From the NCBI GenBank assembly GCA_964644605.1, contig CAZXWS010000061.1:1-14997 (forward strand): a stretch of 14,997 bases of DNA, in the 5' to 3' direction. The number at the start of each line of letters is the position of its first letter. Within the stretch, counting starts at the first letter, position 1. The notes under the pieces are model-generated. The model was not told the origin of the DNA and ran no database searches. It worked only from the letters and a program-made list of their open reading frames with translations. Origin of the DNA: CAZLAJ01 sp964644605. Its GTDB lineage: Bacteria; Patescibacteriota; Microgenomatia; UBA1406; GWC2-37-13. The position numbers and the translations under genes are program-made. Below, piece by piece: positions 1 through 5,664 of this stretch.

Positions 1-1
1 A

Positions 2-553
2 ATATATTATAGACCACATTGTTTTGCTAAAAAAACTACAACAGCAATTGCTGGCACGTTTACTTCTCTCGGACTGACCGGATTTATGTCATAGTTATTT
101 ATACACCTTCCGAAATTGACTGGTTGTGCGTCAGAAGAAGCAACATATATTCCGATAATGACGGCAGGTTCTATTAATAGTAAAAGTCTGTTACTTGCTG
201 GTATTATTATTGGAGCGCTTGGAATTCTGAACGATATTACAATTGCACAGACAGCAGTAATCGAAAAGTTAGCAGAGTTAAATCCGCGCTGGGGTTTCGG
301 TGAATTATATTCACATTCTATGTCAGTAGGTCGGGAGCACATAGCATCTTTGGTAAACACGTTGATCCTTGTATATACTGGTGCAGCGTTACCATTATTT
401 TTGCTATTTTATAGTGCAAATACTTCATTTATCTACGCTATGAATCAAGAAGTTGTCGCAACTGAAATCGTTCGGACTCTCGTGAGTAGTATTGGTATTA
501 TTGCTGCTGTCCCTATTACTACCGCAATCGCTGCTTTCTTTATAAAGAAATAA
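2..553 (+). pseudogene. YibE/F family membrane protein, 3' part, interrupted by in-frame TAG
   Basis: The 5' end lies outside the window. Reading frame 2 gives a C-terminal YibE/F-like region (predicted multi-pass inner-membrane protein of unknown transport role): a stretch with GLTGF, a KLTGCASEEA segment, the family-like helix LLLAGIIIGALGILNDITIAQ, then NPRWGFGELYSHSMSVGREHIASLVNTLILVYTGAALPLFLLF, and a last helix ending in FIKK. An in-frame TAG at 92-94 falls between FMS and LFIHLPKLTG, inside sequence that continues the family pattern on both sides, where homologues have a membrane helix. Translation starting at TTG 116 or ATG 158 would lose helices, so I read this as one gene broken by a nonsense change (or a base error), not as two genes. 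Family assignment is from motif memory; I am fairly sure of it, less sure that the gene is dead. Confidence 0.65.
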
Positions 554-840
554 ATTATGAATTACGAATATCGAATATCGAAATTCGAATTTCAAGGTAT
601 ATTATTTTTTCGTATTTCGGATTTCGATATTTAATTCACGTCATTCTGGTAAGCGAGAACGTATGTTCGAGCGCATCCAGAATCGACATAAAAACTTTGC
701 AATTCGTCTGATTCTGGACACATTCGATAAACTCAGTGCACGCACGCCCTCCAATTCGGAGGACAAGCCAGAATGTCGAATTGCTTGTTTATGTCATCAA
801 TTAAATTTCGTAATTCGTATTACATATATAATGTCAAATC
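554..840. repeat. Hairpin-rich palindromic intergenic repeat cluster
   Basis: No credible gene is present. The stretch is made of repeated AATTACGAAT/TCGAAAT words. AATATCGAAAT (574-584) is the exact reverse complement of 621-631, and GAAATTCGAATTTC (580-593) is a perfect 14-nt palindrome followed by a T-rich run at 601-610, so it could end transcription of the YibE/F gene. Further on, GTCATTCTGG (640-649) pairs with CCAGAATCGAC (677-687, one extra base) around GAAC/GTTC. ATTCTGG (711-717) pairs with CCAGAAT (768-774), enclosing CCTCC (748-752) and GGAGG (758-762). A 60-codon open frame starting at 663 is composed of this repeat and is not counted as a gene. Confidence 0.65.
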
Positions 841-867
841 AATGATTTATAGGATAATTTTTGATAA

Positions 868-976
868 AATTACAGAGCTGAAAGCTCTATTTCAATAGGA
901 AGGGTCGCATAGTTGCCCGCTCGGTAAAGCGAGCGGGTCCGCTCATCCGCTGTAATTATTATGCGGACTGAGCGGA
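868..976 (+). other. Stacked hairpins in the GIY-YIG gene leader
   Basis: Three stem-loops precede the nuclease gene: AGAGCT/AGCTCT (874-879 with 883-888), CCCGCTCG/CGAGCGGG (916-923 with 930-937, perfect 8 bp, 6-nt loop), and TCCGCTCA-x-CCGC (938-950) against GCGG-xx-TGAGCGGA (963-976). The outer words AATTACAG (868-875) and CTGTAATT (950-957) are also exact reverse complements, so the whole block can fold back. The last hairpin covers the GGAG at 974-977 just before the start codon, so it may limit translation. Function is inferred. Confidence 0.5.
894..915 (+). repeat. Direct repeat copy 1: remnant of tRNA-Ser 5' end
   Basis: These 22 bases are identical to 1233-1254, which contain the first 18 bases of the tRNA-Ser gene plus four upstream bases. 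After this copy the tRNA sequence is lost and replaced by a hairpin. The two copies bracket the GIY-YIG gene, as expected if a cassette inserted in the tRNA 5' end and supplied a replacement 5' end. Confidence 0.8.
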
Positions 977-981
977 GTCAT

Positions 982-1251
982 ATGTATATGTATTACATAT
1001 ATGTGTTGCTAAGTAAAAAAGATCATAGATTTTATGTCGGATTTAGTCATGACCTGAAACGAAGATTATCGGAACACAATAAAGGTCTTGTAAAAAGTAC
1101 CTGTAATAGGATTCCTTTTGAACTAGTATATTATGAAGCATTTAAATACGAAAAAGATGCAAGAAATCAAGAATTGTTTTATAAAACCGGTCAAGGAAGA
1201 CGAATATTGAAAGCTCGGTTAAAAACAGTCGAAATAGGAAGGGTCGCATAG
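982..1251 (+). CDS. Small GIY-YIG domain nuclease, C-terminus overlapping tRNA-Ser
   Basis: Small stand-alone GIY-YIG endonuclease-like protein (89 residues from this start), a family that nicks or cuts DNA and includes mobile homing enzymes. Visible elements: the GIY-type strand YYIYVLLSKK, the YIG-type strand FYVGFS, then DLKRRLSEHNKG with the conserved arginine, KSTCNRIPFELVYYEAF, a helix with a glutamate (DARNQELFYKTG) and the usual GQGRRILKARL. An in-frame ATG at 961 adds MRTERSH, which homologues lack. I prefer 982 because GGAG at 974-977 sits 4 nt before it; ATG 988 is also possible. The last codons, encoding EIGRVA and the TAG stop, lie in the direct repeat, and 15 nt (1237-1251) are also the 5' end of tRNA-Ser. 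The gene and its hairpin leader sit between two copies of the tRNA end, suggesting a mobile cassette. Confidence 0.8.
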   Translation: MYMYYIYVLLSKKDHRFYVGFSHDLKRRLSEHNKGLVKSTCNRIPFELVYYEAFKYEKDARNQELFYKTGQGRRILKARLKTVEIGRVA

Positions 1252-1254
1252 TTG
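1233..1254 (+). repeat. Direct repeat copy 2, at the intact tRNA-Ser 5' end
   Basis: Second copy of the 22-bp repeat, identical to 894-915, distance 339 bp. It holds the nuclease stop codon and the acceptor strand and D-arm beginning of the functional tRNA. Confidence 0.8.
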
Positions 1255-1324
1255 GTCTAGTGCGTACGCCTGGAAAGCGTATGTGGCCGAAAGGTCACCG
1301 CGGGTTCGAATCCCGCCCCTTCCG
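1237..1324 (+). tRNA. tRNA-Ser(GGA)
   Basis: Class II tRNA. Acceptor strands GGAAGGG (1237-1243) and CCCTTCC (1317-1323) pair fully. The anticodon stem TACGC/GCGTA encloses loop CTGGAAA with anticodon GGA at 1272-1274. The long variable arm is GTGGCC-GAAA-GGTCAC, and the T arm is GCGGG/CCCGC (1300-1304, 1312-1316) around TTCGAAT. Discriminator G1324; CCA is not encoded. The first 15 bases overlap the GIY-YIG coding sequence and its stop codon. I see no separate tRNA promoter, so it may be transcribed through the nuclease gene. Confidence 0.95.
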
Positions 1325-1369
1325 CTTGTATTAAGAAATTAATCTTACTCGCTTCTTACGATTGCTCTC

Positions 1370-1375
1370 TATTAT
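1370..1375 (+). promoter_or_regulatory. -10 element for the rhomboid gene
   Basis: TATTAT followed by exactly 6 nt and the ATG at 1382, so transcription would start at or next to the start codon (leaderless). I see no good -35 or Shine-Dalgarno. The same 6-nt spacing occurs upstream of other genes in the window. Confidence 0.45.
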
Positions 1376-1381
1376 TAATCT

Positions 1382-2056
1382 ATGTTTCCGCTAAAAGACT
1401 CTACACCTCGCCGGACATTTCCATACATTAATTACTTGATAATAATACTCAATGTAGTTGTTTTCATTTATCAGTTAACGCAATCTGATTCCGACGCATT
1501 TGTTTCACAGTATGCGTTTGTTCCCGCCCAGTTTCATTACTTAGACTTAACAAGCTATATACCCATTTTCACTTCTTTGTTTTTGCACGGAGGTTTTCTG
1601 CATATTATTTCAAACATGTGGTTCCTTCACATTTTCGGTGACAATATTGAAGATGCAATGGGGCATATACCCTATTTATTTTTCTATTTCCTGGCTGGGT
1701 TTGTGGCCACTATGTTACAGTACATATTCATTCCTGGAAGTGATATTCCTATGATTGGTGCGTCAGGTGCTATTTCCGGAGTGGCAGGGGCTTATTTTGT
1801 CCTGTTTCGTCGATCGAAAGTGCTTACATTGGTCACTTACTTTTTTTGGATATGGGACATTATTGAGTTGCCGGTGTGGTTATTCCTGGGTTACTGGTTT
1901 ATATTACAGCTATTTTATGGATTAGGTTCTGTGGTGAGTTTTGATGTGAATCAAGGAGGAGTTGCGTGGTTTGCTCATGTGGGTGGTTTTGTCTTTGGGT
2001 ATTTGATTGCGAAACGCATAAAAAACACTATTGTGAATTATGGCGAAGTCGTATAA
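1382..2056 (+). CDS. Rhomboid family intramembrane serine protease
   Basis: Cleaves membrane proteins within the lipid bilayer. The 224-residue protein has about six or seven membrane helices. Landmarks: first helix at residues 18-31, the rhomboid loop and helix with FLHGGFLHIISNMWFLHIFGDNIED (H74 and N78 correspond to the oxyanion-hole HxxxN), the catalytic serine S128 in GASGAISG, and the catalytic histidine H199 in AHVGGFVFGYLIA. Both members of the Ser-His dyad are present, so it should be active. The length suits a minimal bacterial rhomboid without extra domains. The segment between the dyad residues (about 145-190) is longer and more hydrophobic than in GlpG, a variant common in rhomboids of this shape. 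The start is supported by a -10 element 6 nt upstream. It stands between two tRNA genes; substrate unknown. Confidence 0.93.
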   Translation: MFPLKDSTPRRTFPYINYLIIILNVVVFIYQLTQSDSDAFVSQYAFVPAQFHYLDLTSYIPIFTSLFLHGGFLHIISNMWFLHIFGDNIEDAMGHIPYLFFYFLAGFVATMLQYIFIPGSDIPMIGASGAISGVAGAYFVLFRRSKVLTLVTYFFWIWDIIELPVWLFLGYWFILQLFYGLGSVVSFDVNQGGVAWFAHVGGFVFGYLIAKRIKNTIVNYGEVV

Positions 2057-2070
2057 TTAAGTCTAAGTGA

Positions 2071-2139
2071 GTGGTTTTCGCAGCTCGTATGGTCGGACGT
2101 ATAACGTCATACGAATTTATTATATGAGCAGCGAAACCA
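2071..2139. repeat. Nested hairpin downstream of the rhomboid gene
   Basis: Inside, GACGT-ATA-ACGTC (2096-2108) and TCGTATG/CATACGA (2085-2091 with 2108-2114) are perfect inverted repeats competing for the same arm. Outside, GTGGTTTTCGCAGCTC (2071-2086) pairs imperfectly with the stretch GAGCAGCGAAACCA ending at 2139. It may act as a terminator for the rhomboid gene or be a palindromic repeat; no gene is visible here. Confidence 0.45.
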
Positions 2140-2161
2140 TTTGACGTTAAACGCATAGTTT

Positions 2162-2180
2162 GTGCCAGAGAGAGGAGTTG
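2162..2180 (-). repeat. Remnant copy of tRNA-Leu 3' end
   Basis: Nineteen bases identical to 2282-2300, which form the 3' end (acceptor and start of the T arm) of tRNA-Leu on the minus strand. The two copies are 120 bp apart. Between them lie AACTGACAGT/ACTGTCAGTT (2184-2193 with 2215-2224, perfect 10 bp) and TCCCGC/GCGGGA (2227-2232 with 2246-2251). The rest of a second tRNA is absent. This is what a short insertion, or a deleted tandem tRNA copy, would leave. Confidence 0.75.
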
Positions 2181-2282
2181 CTCAACTGACAGTTGCCGAT
2201 ACGAAGTGAGGCTTACTGTCAGTTAGTCCCGCGATGATTTAAGAAGCGGGAAACCTGAAATAAACGATTAGATAAGAAGTAG

Positions 2283-2365
2283 TGCCAGAGAGAGGAGTTG
2301 AACCTCCACGCCCTTGCGGGCACAGGTTCCTAAAACCTGCGTGTCTGCCATTCCACCACTCTGGC
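2283..2365 (-). tRNA. tRNA-Leu(TAG)
   Basis: Class II tRNA on the minus strand. Acceptor GCCAGAG (2365-2359) pairs with CTCTGGC (2290-2284), discriminator A at 2283, CCA not encoded. Anticodon stem CAGGT/ACCTG encloses loop TTTAGGA with anticodon TAG (2332-2330). The long variable arm is TGCCCGCAAGGGCGT and the T loop is TTCAACT. The 3' end is repeated at 2162-2180. Its likely -10 is the palindrome at 2372-2381, which would give a leader of only a few bases. Confidence 0.95.
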
Positions 2366-2371
2366 TTCGGG

Positions 2372-2381
2372 TATAATTATA
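2372..2381. promoter_or_regulatory. Palindromic shared -10 for tRNA-Leu and the cysteine-rich protein gene
   Basis: TATAATTATA is its own reverse complement and gives a perfect TATAAT on both strands. On the plus strand (2372-2377) it precedes ATG 2388 by 10 nt; on the minus strand (2381-2376) it precedes the tRNA 5' end at 2365 by 10 nt. No clear -35 is seen on either side. A divergent overlapping promoter is the simplest reading. Confidence 0.6.
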
Positions 2382-2387
2382 TCATCT

Positions 2388-2969
2388 ATGAAAAAAAACA
2401 GACACTCACAGCTAGCGGAACATGAACACCACAAACCTATGAATAATAAGCAGTTTGAAAAGGTGTTCTATAAAATATTCCTTATTCTGATCGGGATTAC
2501 TGCTTCTGTTTTATTACTAGTATTATTTAGTTCTGTAAATCAAAATCAGGTACGCATTAATAGTTATCAAACATGCAAAGATGCAGGATATCCGATTATG
2601 GAATCTTATCCGGCACAGTGTAAAGGACCAAATGGCAAAATTTATAGAGAAATCGTTCCCACTGAAAGCTCTGAAATAATCTCACCAACAATCTTACTGC
2701 CAATTTCACAACAACAAAATAATTTTTATAACACTGCGGTAACGCCTACTCCCCTCTCCCCTTCTCCAACGGGATATTATGGCCATTCAACATACAGCGC
2801 ATGTTCTGGTGACAATGATTGTCGCGTAGCAGGTTGTAATACAGAGATATGTCAATCAAAGAACGAACAATCCACAATGTCTATCTGTTCAGTTCCGGAT
2901 AGACAGACATATAGTCAAGCAGGTTATAGCTGCGGGTGTGTAAACAGTAAATGTCAGTGGAAAAAATGA
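2388..2969 (+). CDS. Membrane-anchored eight-cysteine-cluster protein
   Basis: Hypothetical exported protein of 193 residues. A short basic and histidine-rich cytoplasmic start is followed by one membrane helix (about 28-49), so the rest should be outside. Residues 57-88 form a small motif often seen in Patescibacteria proteins: INSYQTCKDAGYPIMESYPAQCKGPNGKIY, with C63 and C78. A Ser/Thr/Pro-rich linker (about 92-130) leads to a C-terminal domain with exactly eight cysteines (C139, C145, C150, C155, C167, C182, C184, C189) in the pattern of eight-cysteine-cluster proteins, likely four disulphides. No catalytic residues are recognised; binding or a structural surface role is a guess. ATG 2388 follows the palindromic -10 by 10 nt with no Shine-Dalgarno. 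It ends in TGA, showing that UGA is a stop here. Confidence 0.8.
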   Translation: MKKNRHSQLAEHEHHKPMNNKQFEKVFYKIFLILIGITASVLLLVLFSSVNQNQVRINSYQTCKDAGYPIMESYPAQCKGPNGKIYREIVPTESSEIISPTILLPISQQQNNFYNTAVTPTPLSPSPTGYYGHSTYSACSGDNDCRVAGCNTEICQSKNEQSTMSICSVPDRQTYSQAGYSCGCVNSKCQWKK

Positions 2970-2989
2970 AAATTCACTCCCCTCCTCTC

Positions 2990-3018
2990 TTGACTCTCCT
3001 TCTCACTTCGTTTAATAT
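2990..3018 (+). promoter_or_regulatory. Promoter of the tyrosine recombinase gene
   Basis: TTGACT (2990-2995), 17-nt spacer, TAATAT (3013-3018), then 6 nt to ATG 3025. The -35 matches consensus at five of six positions. The overlapping TATAAA at 3016-3021 is an alternative -10. The transcript would begin at or within a base of the start codon, and there is no Shine-Dalgarno. Confidence 0.6.
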
Positions 3019-3024
3019 AAATCT

Positions 3025-4020
3025 ATGTTACTCCGAGAAGCTGTCTTGCGTTTTTTAGAATACTGTGAACTTGATAAAAATCTTTCAAAAAAAACTGTTC
3101 GAATGTATGGGTATTATATGGAGTTTTTTCAGGATTGGATCGTAGAAAGTCAAAAATTAAAAGTCAAAAGTCAAAAGTCGGAACAGTCTGATGAAGATCT
3201 GAAAAAGAGTATCAGTGATACATTTACAGTCGAAGAAATCACTGATGAAATGGTACGCCAATTCCGTTTATATTTGTCGAGAGACTACAAGAATCCTTTT
3301 AAAGGTGATTTAAAACAGCAAACACAGAATTATTTTTTAGTAGCCTTGCGTTCTTTCTTTAGATTTCTACTAAAACAAAAACTAAAGGTTATTCCACCTG
3401 AAATGATTGAGTTAGGAAAACAACGTGACCGATCTATAAAGTTTCTATTACCGGAAGAACTTGAAAGGTTATTCGCTTCAGTGGAACTAACAGACGAAAT
3501 GGGTTATCGTGATAGAGCTATTTTGGAAGTACTCTTCTCTACAGGGCTTCGTGTATCCGAATTAGTATCTTTAAACCGCGATCAGATAAATTTTGAAGCT
3601 GGTGAATTTGGAGTAATCGGAAAAGGCGGAAAGGCTCGGGTTGTCTTCCTGTCAAAACATGCTACTGATTGGTTACAAAAGTACTTTACTATGCGCAAAG
3701 ATCCATATCGCCCATTGTTTATTCGTTATTCTGGTCCCGAAATTAAAGAAGGTTTAACAGATGATAAGTTACGTCTATCTGTGCGTTCAGTAGAGCGTAT
3801 GATTGATAAGTATCGTAAAAAAGCAGGTATTTTATTTAGAATCGGACCTCATGTTCTCCGTCATTCTTACGCCACAGACCTTCTCTCGCATGGCGCTGAC
3901 TTGCGTTCAGTTCAGGAAATGCTGGGGCACAAAAATATTTCTACAACTCAAATCTATACCCATGTAACCAATATTCATCTTAAAGAGATCCACGAAAAAT
4001 TTCACTCCGGTAATAAATAG
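3025..4020 (+). CDS. XerC/XerD-type tyrosine recombinase
   Basis: Site-specific tyrosine recombinase, most likely the chromosome-dimer-resolving Xer enzyme of this cell, since it is a stand-alone gene with no phage context. The N-terminal SAM-like domain (about 1-120) contains the helix NLSKKTVRMYGYYMEFF. The catalytic domain (about 138-325) keeps the full active site: R176 in STGLRVSEL, K203 in GKGGKAR, H276 and R279 in HVLRHSYAT, H302 in MLGHKNISTTQ, and nucleophile Y311 in IYTHV. Its 331 residues are longer than the roughly 300 usual for XerC/D. The excess is an insert at about 41-65 (QKLKVKSQKSEQSDEDLKK) in the N-terminal domain, encoded by AAAGTC-type repeats. All catalytic residues lie outside the insert, so activity is expected. 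XerC versus XerD cannot be decided here. Confidence 0.92.
   Translation: MLLREAVLRFLEYCELDKNLSKKTVRMYGYYMEFFQDWIVESQKLKVKSQKSEQSDEDLKKSISDTFTVEEITDEMVRQFRLYLSRDYKNPFKGDLKQQTQNYFLVALRSFFRFLLKQKLKVIPPEMIELGKQRDRSIKFLLPEELERLFASVELTDEMGYRDRAILEVLFSTGLRVSELVSLNRDQINFEAGEFGVIGKGGKARVVFLSKHATDWLQKYFTMRKDPYRPLFIRYSGPEIKEGLTDDKLRLSVRSVERMIDKYRKKAGILFRIGPHVLRHSYATDLLSHGADLRSVQEMLGHKNISTTQIYTHVTNIHLKEIHEKFHSGNK
3146..3182 (+). repeat. In-gene AAAAGTC repeat within the recombinase
   Basis: Tandem AAAAATTAAAAGTC and AAAAGTC words, translated in frame as SQKLKVKSQKS. The same kind of word fills intergenic spots at 14561-14580 and the in-gene insert at 7689-7760. Confidence 0.6.
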
Positions 4021-4025
4021 GTGTA

Positions 4026-4055
4026 TTGGATTTTAGCGTTCTGATCTGCTATTAT
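4026..4055 (+). promoter_or_regulatory. Promoter overlapping the upstream start of the DUF2079 gene
   Basis: TTGGAT (4026-4031), 18-nt spacer, TATTAT (4050-4055) preceded by an extended -10 TG at 4047-4048. The ATG at 4054 lies inside this -10, so a transcript from it would start near 4062 and the first usable ATG would be 4069. Confidence 0.5.
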
Positions 4056-4068
4056 GAAATATAGCAAC

Positions 4069-5592
4069 ATGTATAATTTTTTGAAAAAATACAAATTAAG
4101 CATCGTGCTCTTCTTTTTTATCTCTGCGTACGCAGTATATTTCTCTTACTTTACAATCCTTCGATATAGAACGTTGTATGCTTCCTACTTTGATCTGGGA
4201 ATCATGCATCAAACTGTTTTTAATACTTATAAAGCTGTTGGTCGGTTGGATTTTTCGCGAGTGCTAGAAATGACGCGCCCTTATGGGAGCGATCAAATAA
4301 AACGCATGGCTATACATAACGATATGTTACTCGCATTTATGGCACCATTTTATTTTATTTGGGATGGGCCGGAGACACTGCTTGTAATTCAATCAGTGGT
4401 GGTAGCTGCCGGTGCATGGGCTGTATACAAGATAGTAGCAATCGTTTTTAAAAAGAACAAATACGTTTCACTTGCTGCATTAATATTTGCACTGTGTTAT
4501 CTGTTAAATCCTTATATTCAAAGAGCGACTACTTATGAATTTCATGCGGTTACGTTATCTACTACACTCCTCCTTTATATGTATTACTTTTACTTGGTTA
4601 GGAAATATGCAGTAAGCTATATTTTTTTCTCACTCGCCTTAATTTCAAAGGAGCAGGTATCACTGACACTTGCTTTTTTTAGTTCGTATATTATTGGGAG
4701 TCATATTTTAAGGAATAAAAAAAATATATGGCATTACTTAAAAACGAACCGGGATTTTCAGTACGGAGTTTTAGTTTTTATTCTCAGTAGCATATGGTTT
4801 GTTCTTTCAATTTTTGTGATAATTCCCTATTTTCGAGGAGGCACACATTTTGCTATCGCTTATTATGGAGATTTTGGAGACAGCCCTTCAAAAGTGATAT
4901 TTGGCATACTAAAAAACCCCTTCACTGTAGCACGCTATATTACACAAACAAGTACCTATGAGTATATGTTTTATTTACTTGGGCCTTTAGGGTTCGTGTC
5001 TCTCATTTCTCCAATATATTTACTCATAGTATCGCCTGAGATGGCAATAAATATTCTATCTAATAACTACCATATGCGTGAGTTGATATTCCAATATACA
5101 GCAGTGTTGTCACCATGGATTATGATTGCTGGCATATATGGGACAAAAAATATAATAAATTTTTTAGAAAGTAAATTTAAGTCCCGCTATATCTCACCCA
5201 TAGTCCTGTCCTATGTTTTAACAGCGACCTTAACATTTATGTACTTAAAAAGCCCTCTCCCCTACTCTCGTGAACAAGACTTATATCCCATTAAATATCC
5301 TCAGTCAGAATTTAGAGAAATAAATCAGTGGAGTAAAACGCTTCATGACCGGTCATTAAAAGTATCGACGACTGGTCATATTGCTCCTTTTTTCACTTCA
5401 CGTCGCTATTTCTATAATTTCTCAGATACTTACCATTTAGCCGATTATGTTCTTATTCAATCAAATGAGATATATAATGATGTCGAAAAAGATAAACTTA
5501 TTCCCCCTTATTTACAGCTGCAAAAAGACAAAAGATTTGAGAAAATATATCAAAAGAATGATTTGGAAATATATCGCAAGATTAAAAAATAA
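4069..5592 (+). CDS. DUF2079 family multi-pass membrane protein (GT-C-like)
   Basis: Predicted polytopic membrane protein of about 507 residues with ten or more helices. It resembles the DUF2079 family, which shares the GT-C layout of lipid-linked-sugar glycosyltransferases. Numbering from the alternative ATG 4054: helix 14-33, then the external segment SYFDLGIMHQTVFNTYKAVG (acidic D47), AIHNDMLLAFMAPFYFIW, and LLVIQSVVVAAGAWAVYKIV, which are the family hallmarks; helices follow to about 395, and a soluble C-terminal tail of about 110 residues ends the protein. I chose 4069 because ATG 4054 lies within the probable -10; the longer form adds only MKYSN. If it is a glycosyltransferase, D47 would be in the first extracytoplasmic loop, where GT-C enzymes keep a catalytic acidic residue; this is inference. 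It precedes a GtrB-like GT2 that could supply its lipid-linked donor. Confidence 0.8.
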   Translation: MYNFLKKYKLSIVLFFFISAYAVYFSYFTILRYRTLYASYFDLGIMHQTVFNTYKAVGRLDFSRVLEMTRPYGSDQIKRMAIHNDMLLAFMAPFYFIWDGPETLLVIQSVVVAAGAWAVYKIVAIVFKKNKYVSLAALIFALCYLLNPYIQRATTYEFHAVTLSTTLLLYMYYFYLVRKYAVSYIFFSLALISKEQVSLTLAFFSSYIIGSHILRNKKNIWHYLKTNRDFQYGVLVFILSSIWFVLSIFVIIPYFRGGTHFAIAYYGDFGDSPSKVIFGILKNPFTVARYITQTSTYEYMFYLLGPLGFVSLISPIYLLIVSPEMAINILSNNYHMRELIFQYTAVLSPWIMIAGIYGTKNIINFLESKFKSRYISPIVLSYVLTATLTFMYLKSPLPYSREQDLYPIKYPQSEFREINQWSKTLHDRSLKVSTTGHIAPFFTSRRYFYNFSDTYHLADYVLIQSNEIYNDVEKDKLIPPYLQLQKDKRFEKIYQKNDLEIYRKIKK

Positions 5593-5660
5593 GATTTAGG
5601 ATTTATGATTTAAGAATTTTTTTATCAATTCTTAAATCCATAATCCTAAATCATAAATCT
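5591..5660. repeat. Foldback of GATTTAGGATTTATGATTTAAG words between genes
   Basis: The 5' arm (5592-5618) reappears in inverted form at about 5627-5660 around a T-rich loop, with the words AATTCTTAAATC and CTAAATC matching exactly and a short rearrangement between them. It fills the whole gap between the DUF2079 and GT2 genes. It could end the upstream transcript, and ATAAAT (5653-5658) in its right arm sits 6 nt before the next ATG, so it may also supply a weak -10. Confidence 0.6.
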
Positions 5661-5664
5661 AACT

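Noticed and set aside
83..125. Alternative genetic code
   Set aside because: Only one gene has an internal stop, and it is TAG. TGA, TAA and TAG all end other genes, so recoding of UGA as in Gracilibacteria or Absconditabacteria is not supported.
7..360. 117-codon minus-strand frame opposite the YibE/F gene
   Set aside because: The opposite frame matches a known membrane protein family; this one does not resemble anything and is a shadow.
663..845. 60-codon open frame on the plus strand
   Set aside because: It lies wholly inside hairpin repeats, has no family resemblance and no start signal.
874..976. Possible CRISPR or riboswitch in the hairpin-rich leader
   Set aside because: There are no regularly spaced repeats and no recognisable aptamer core; the stems are simple inverted repeats.
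3025..4020. Phage or integron integrase
   Set aside because: No phage genes, attachment repeats or integron-specific motifs are seen near it; the sequence fits a housekeeping Xer enzyme better.
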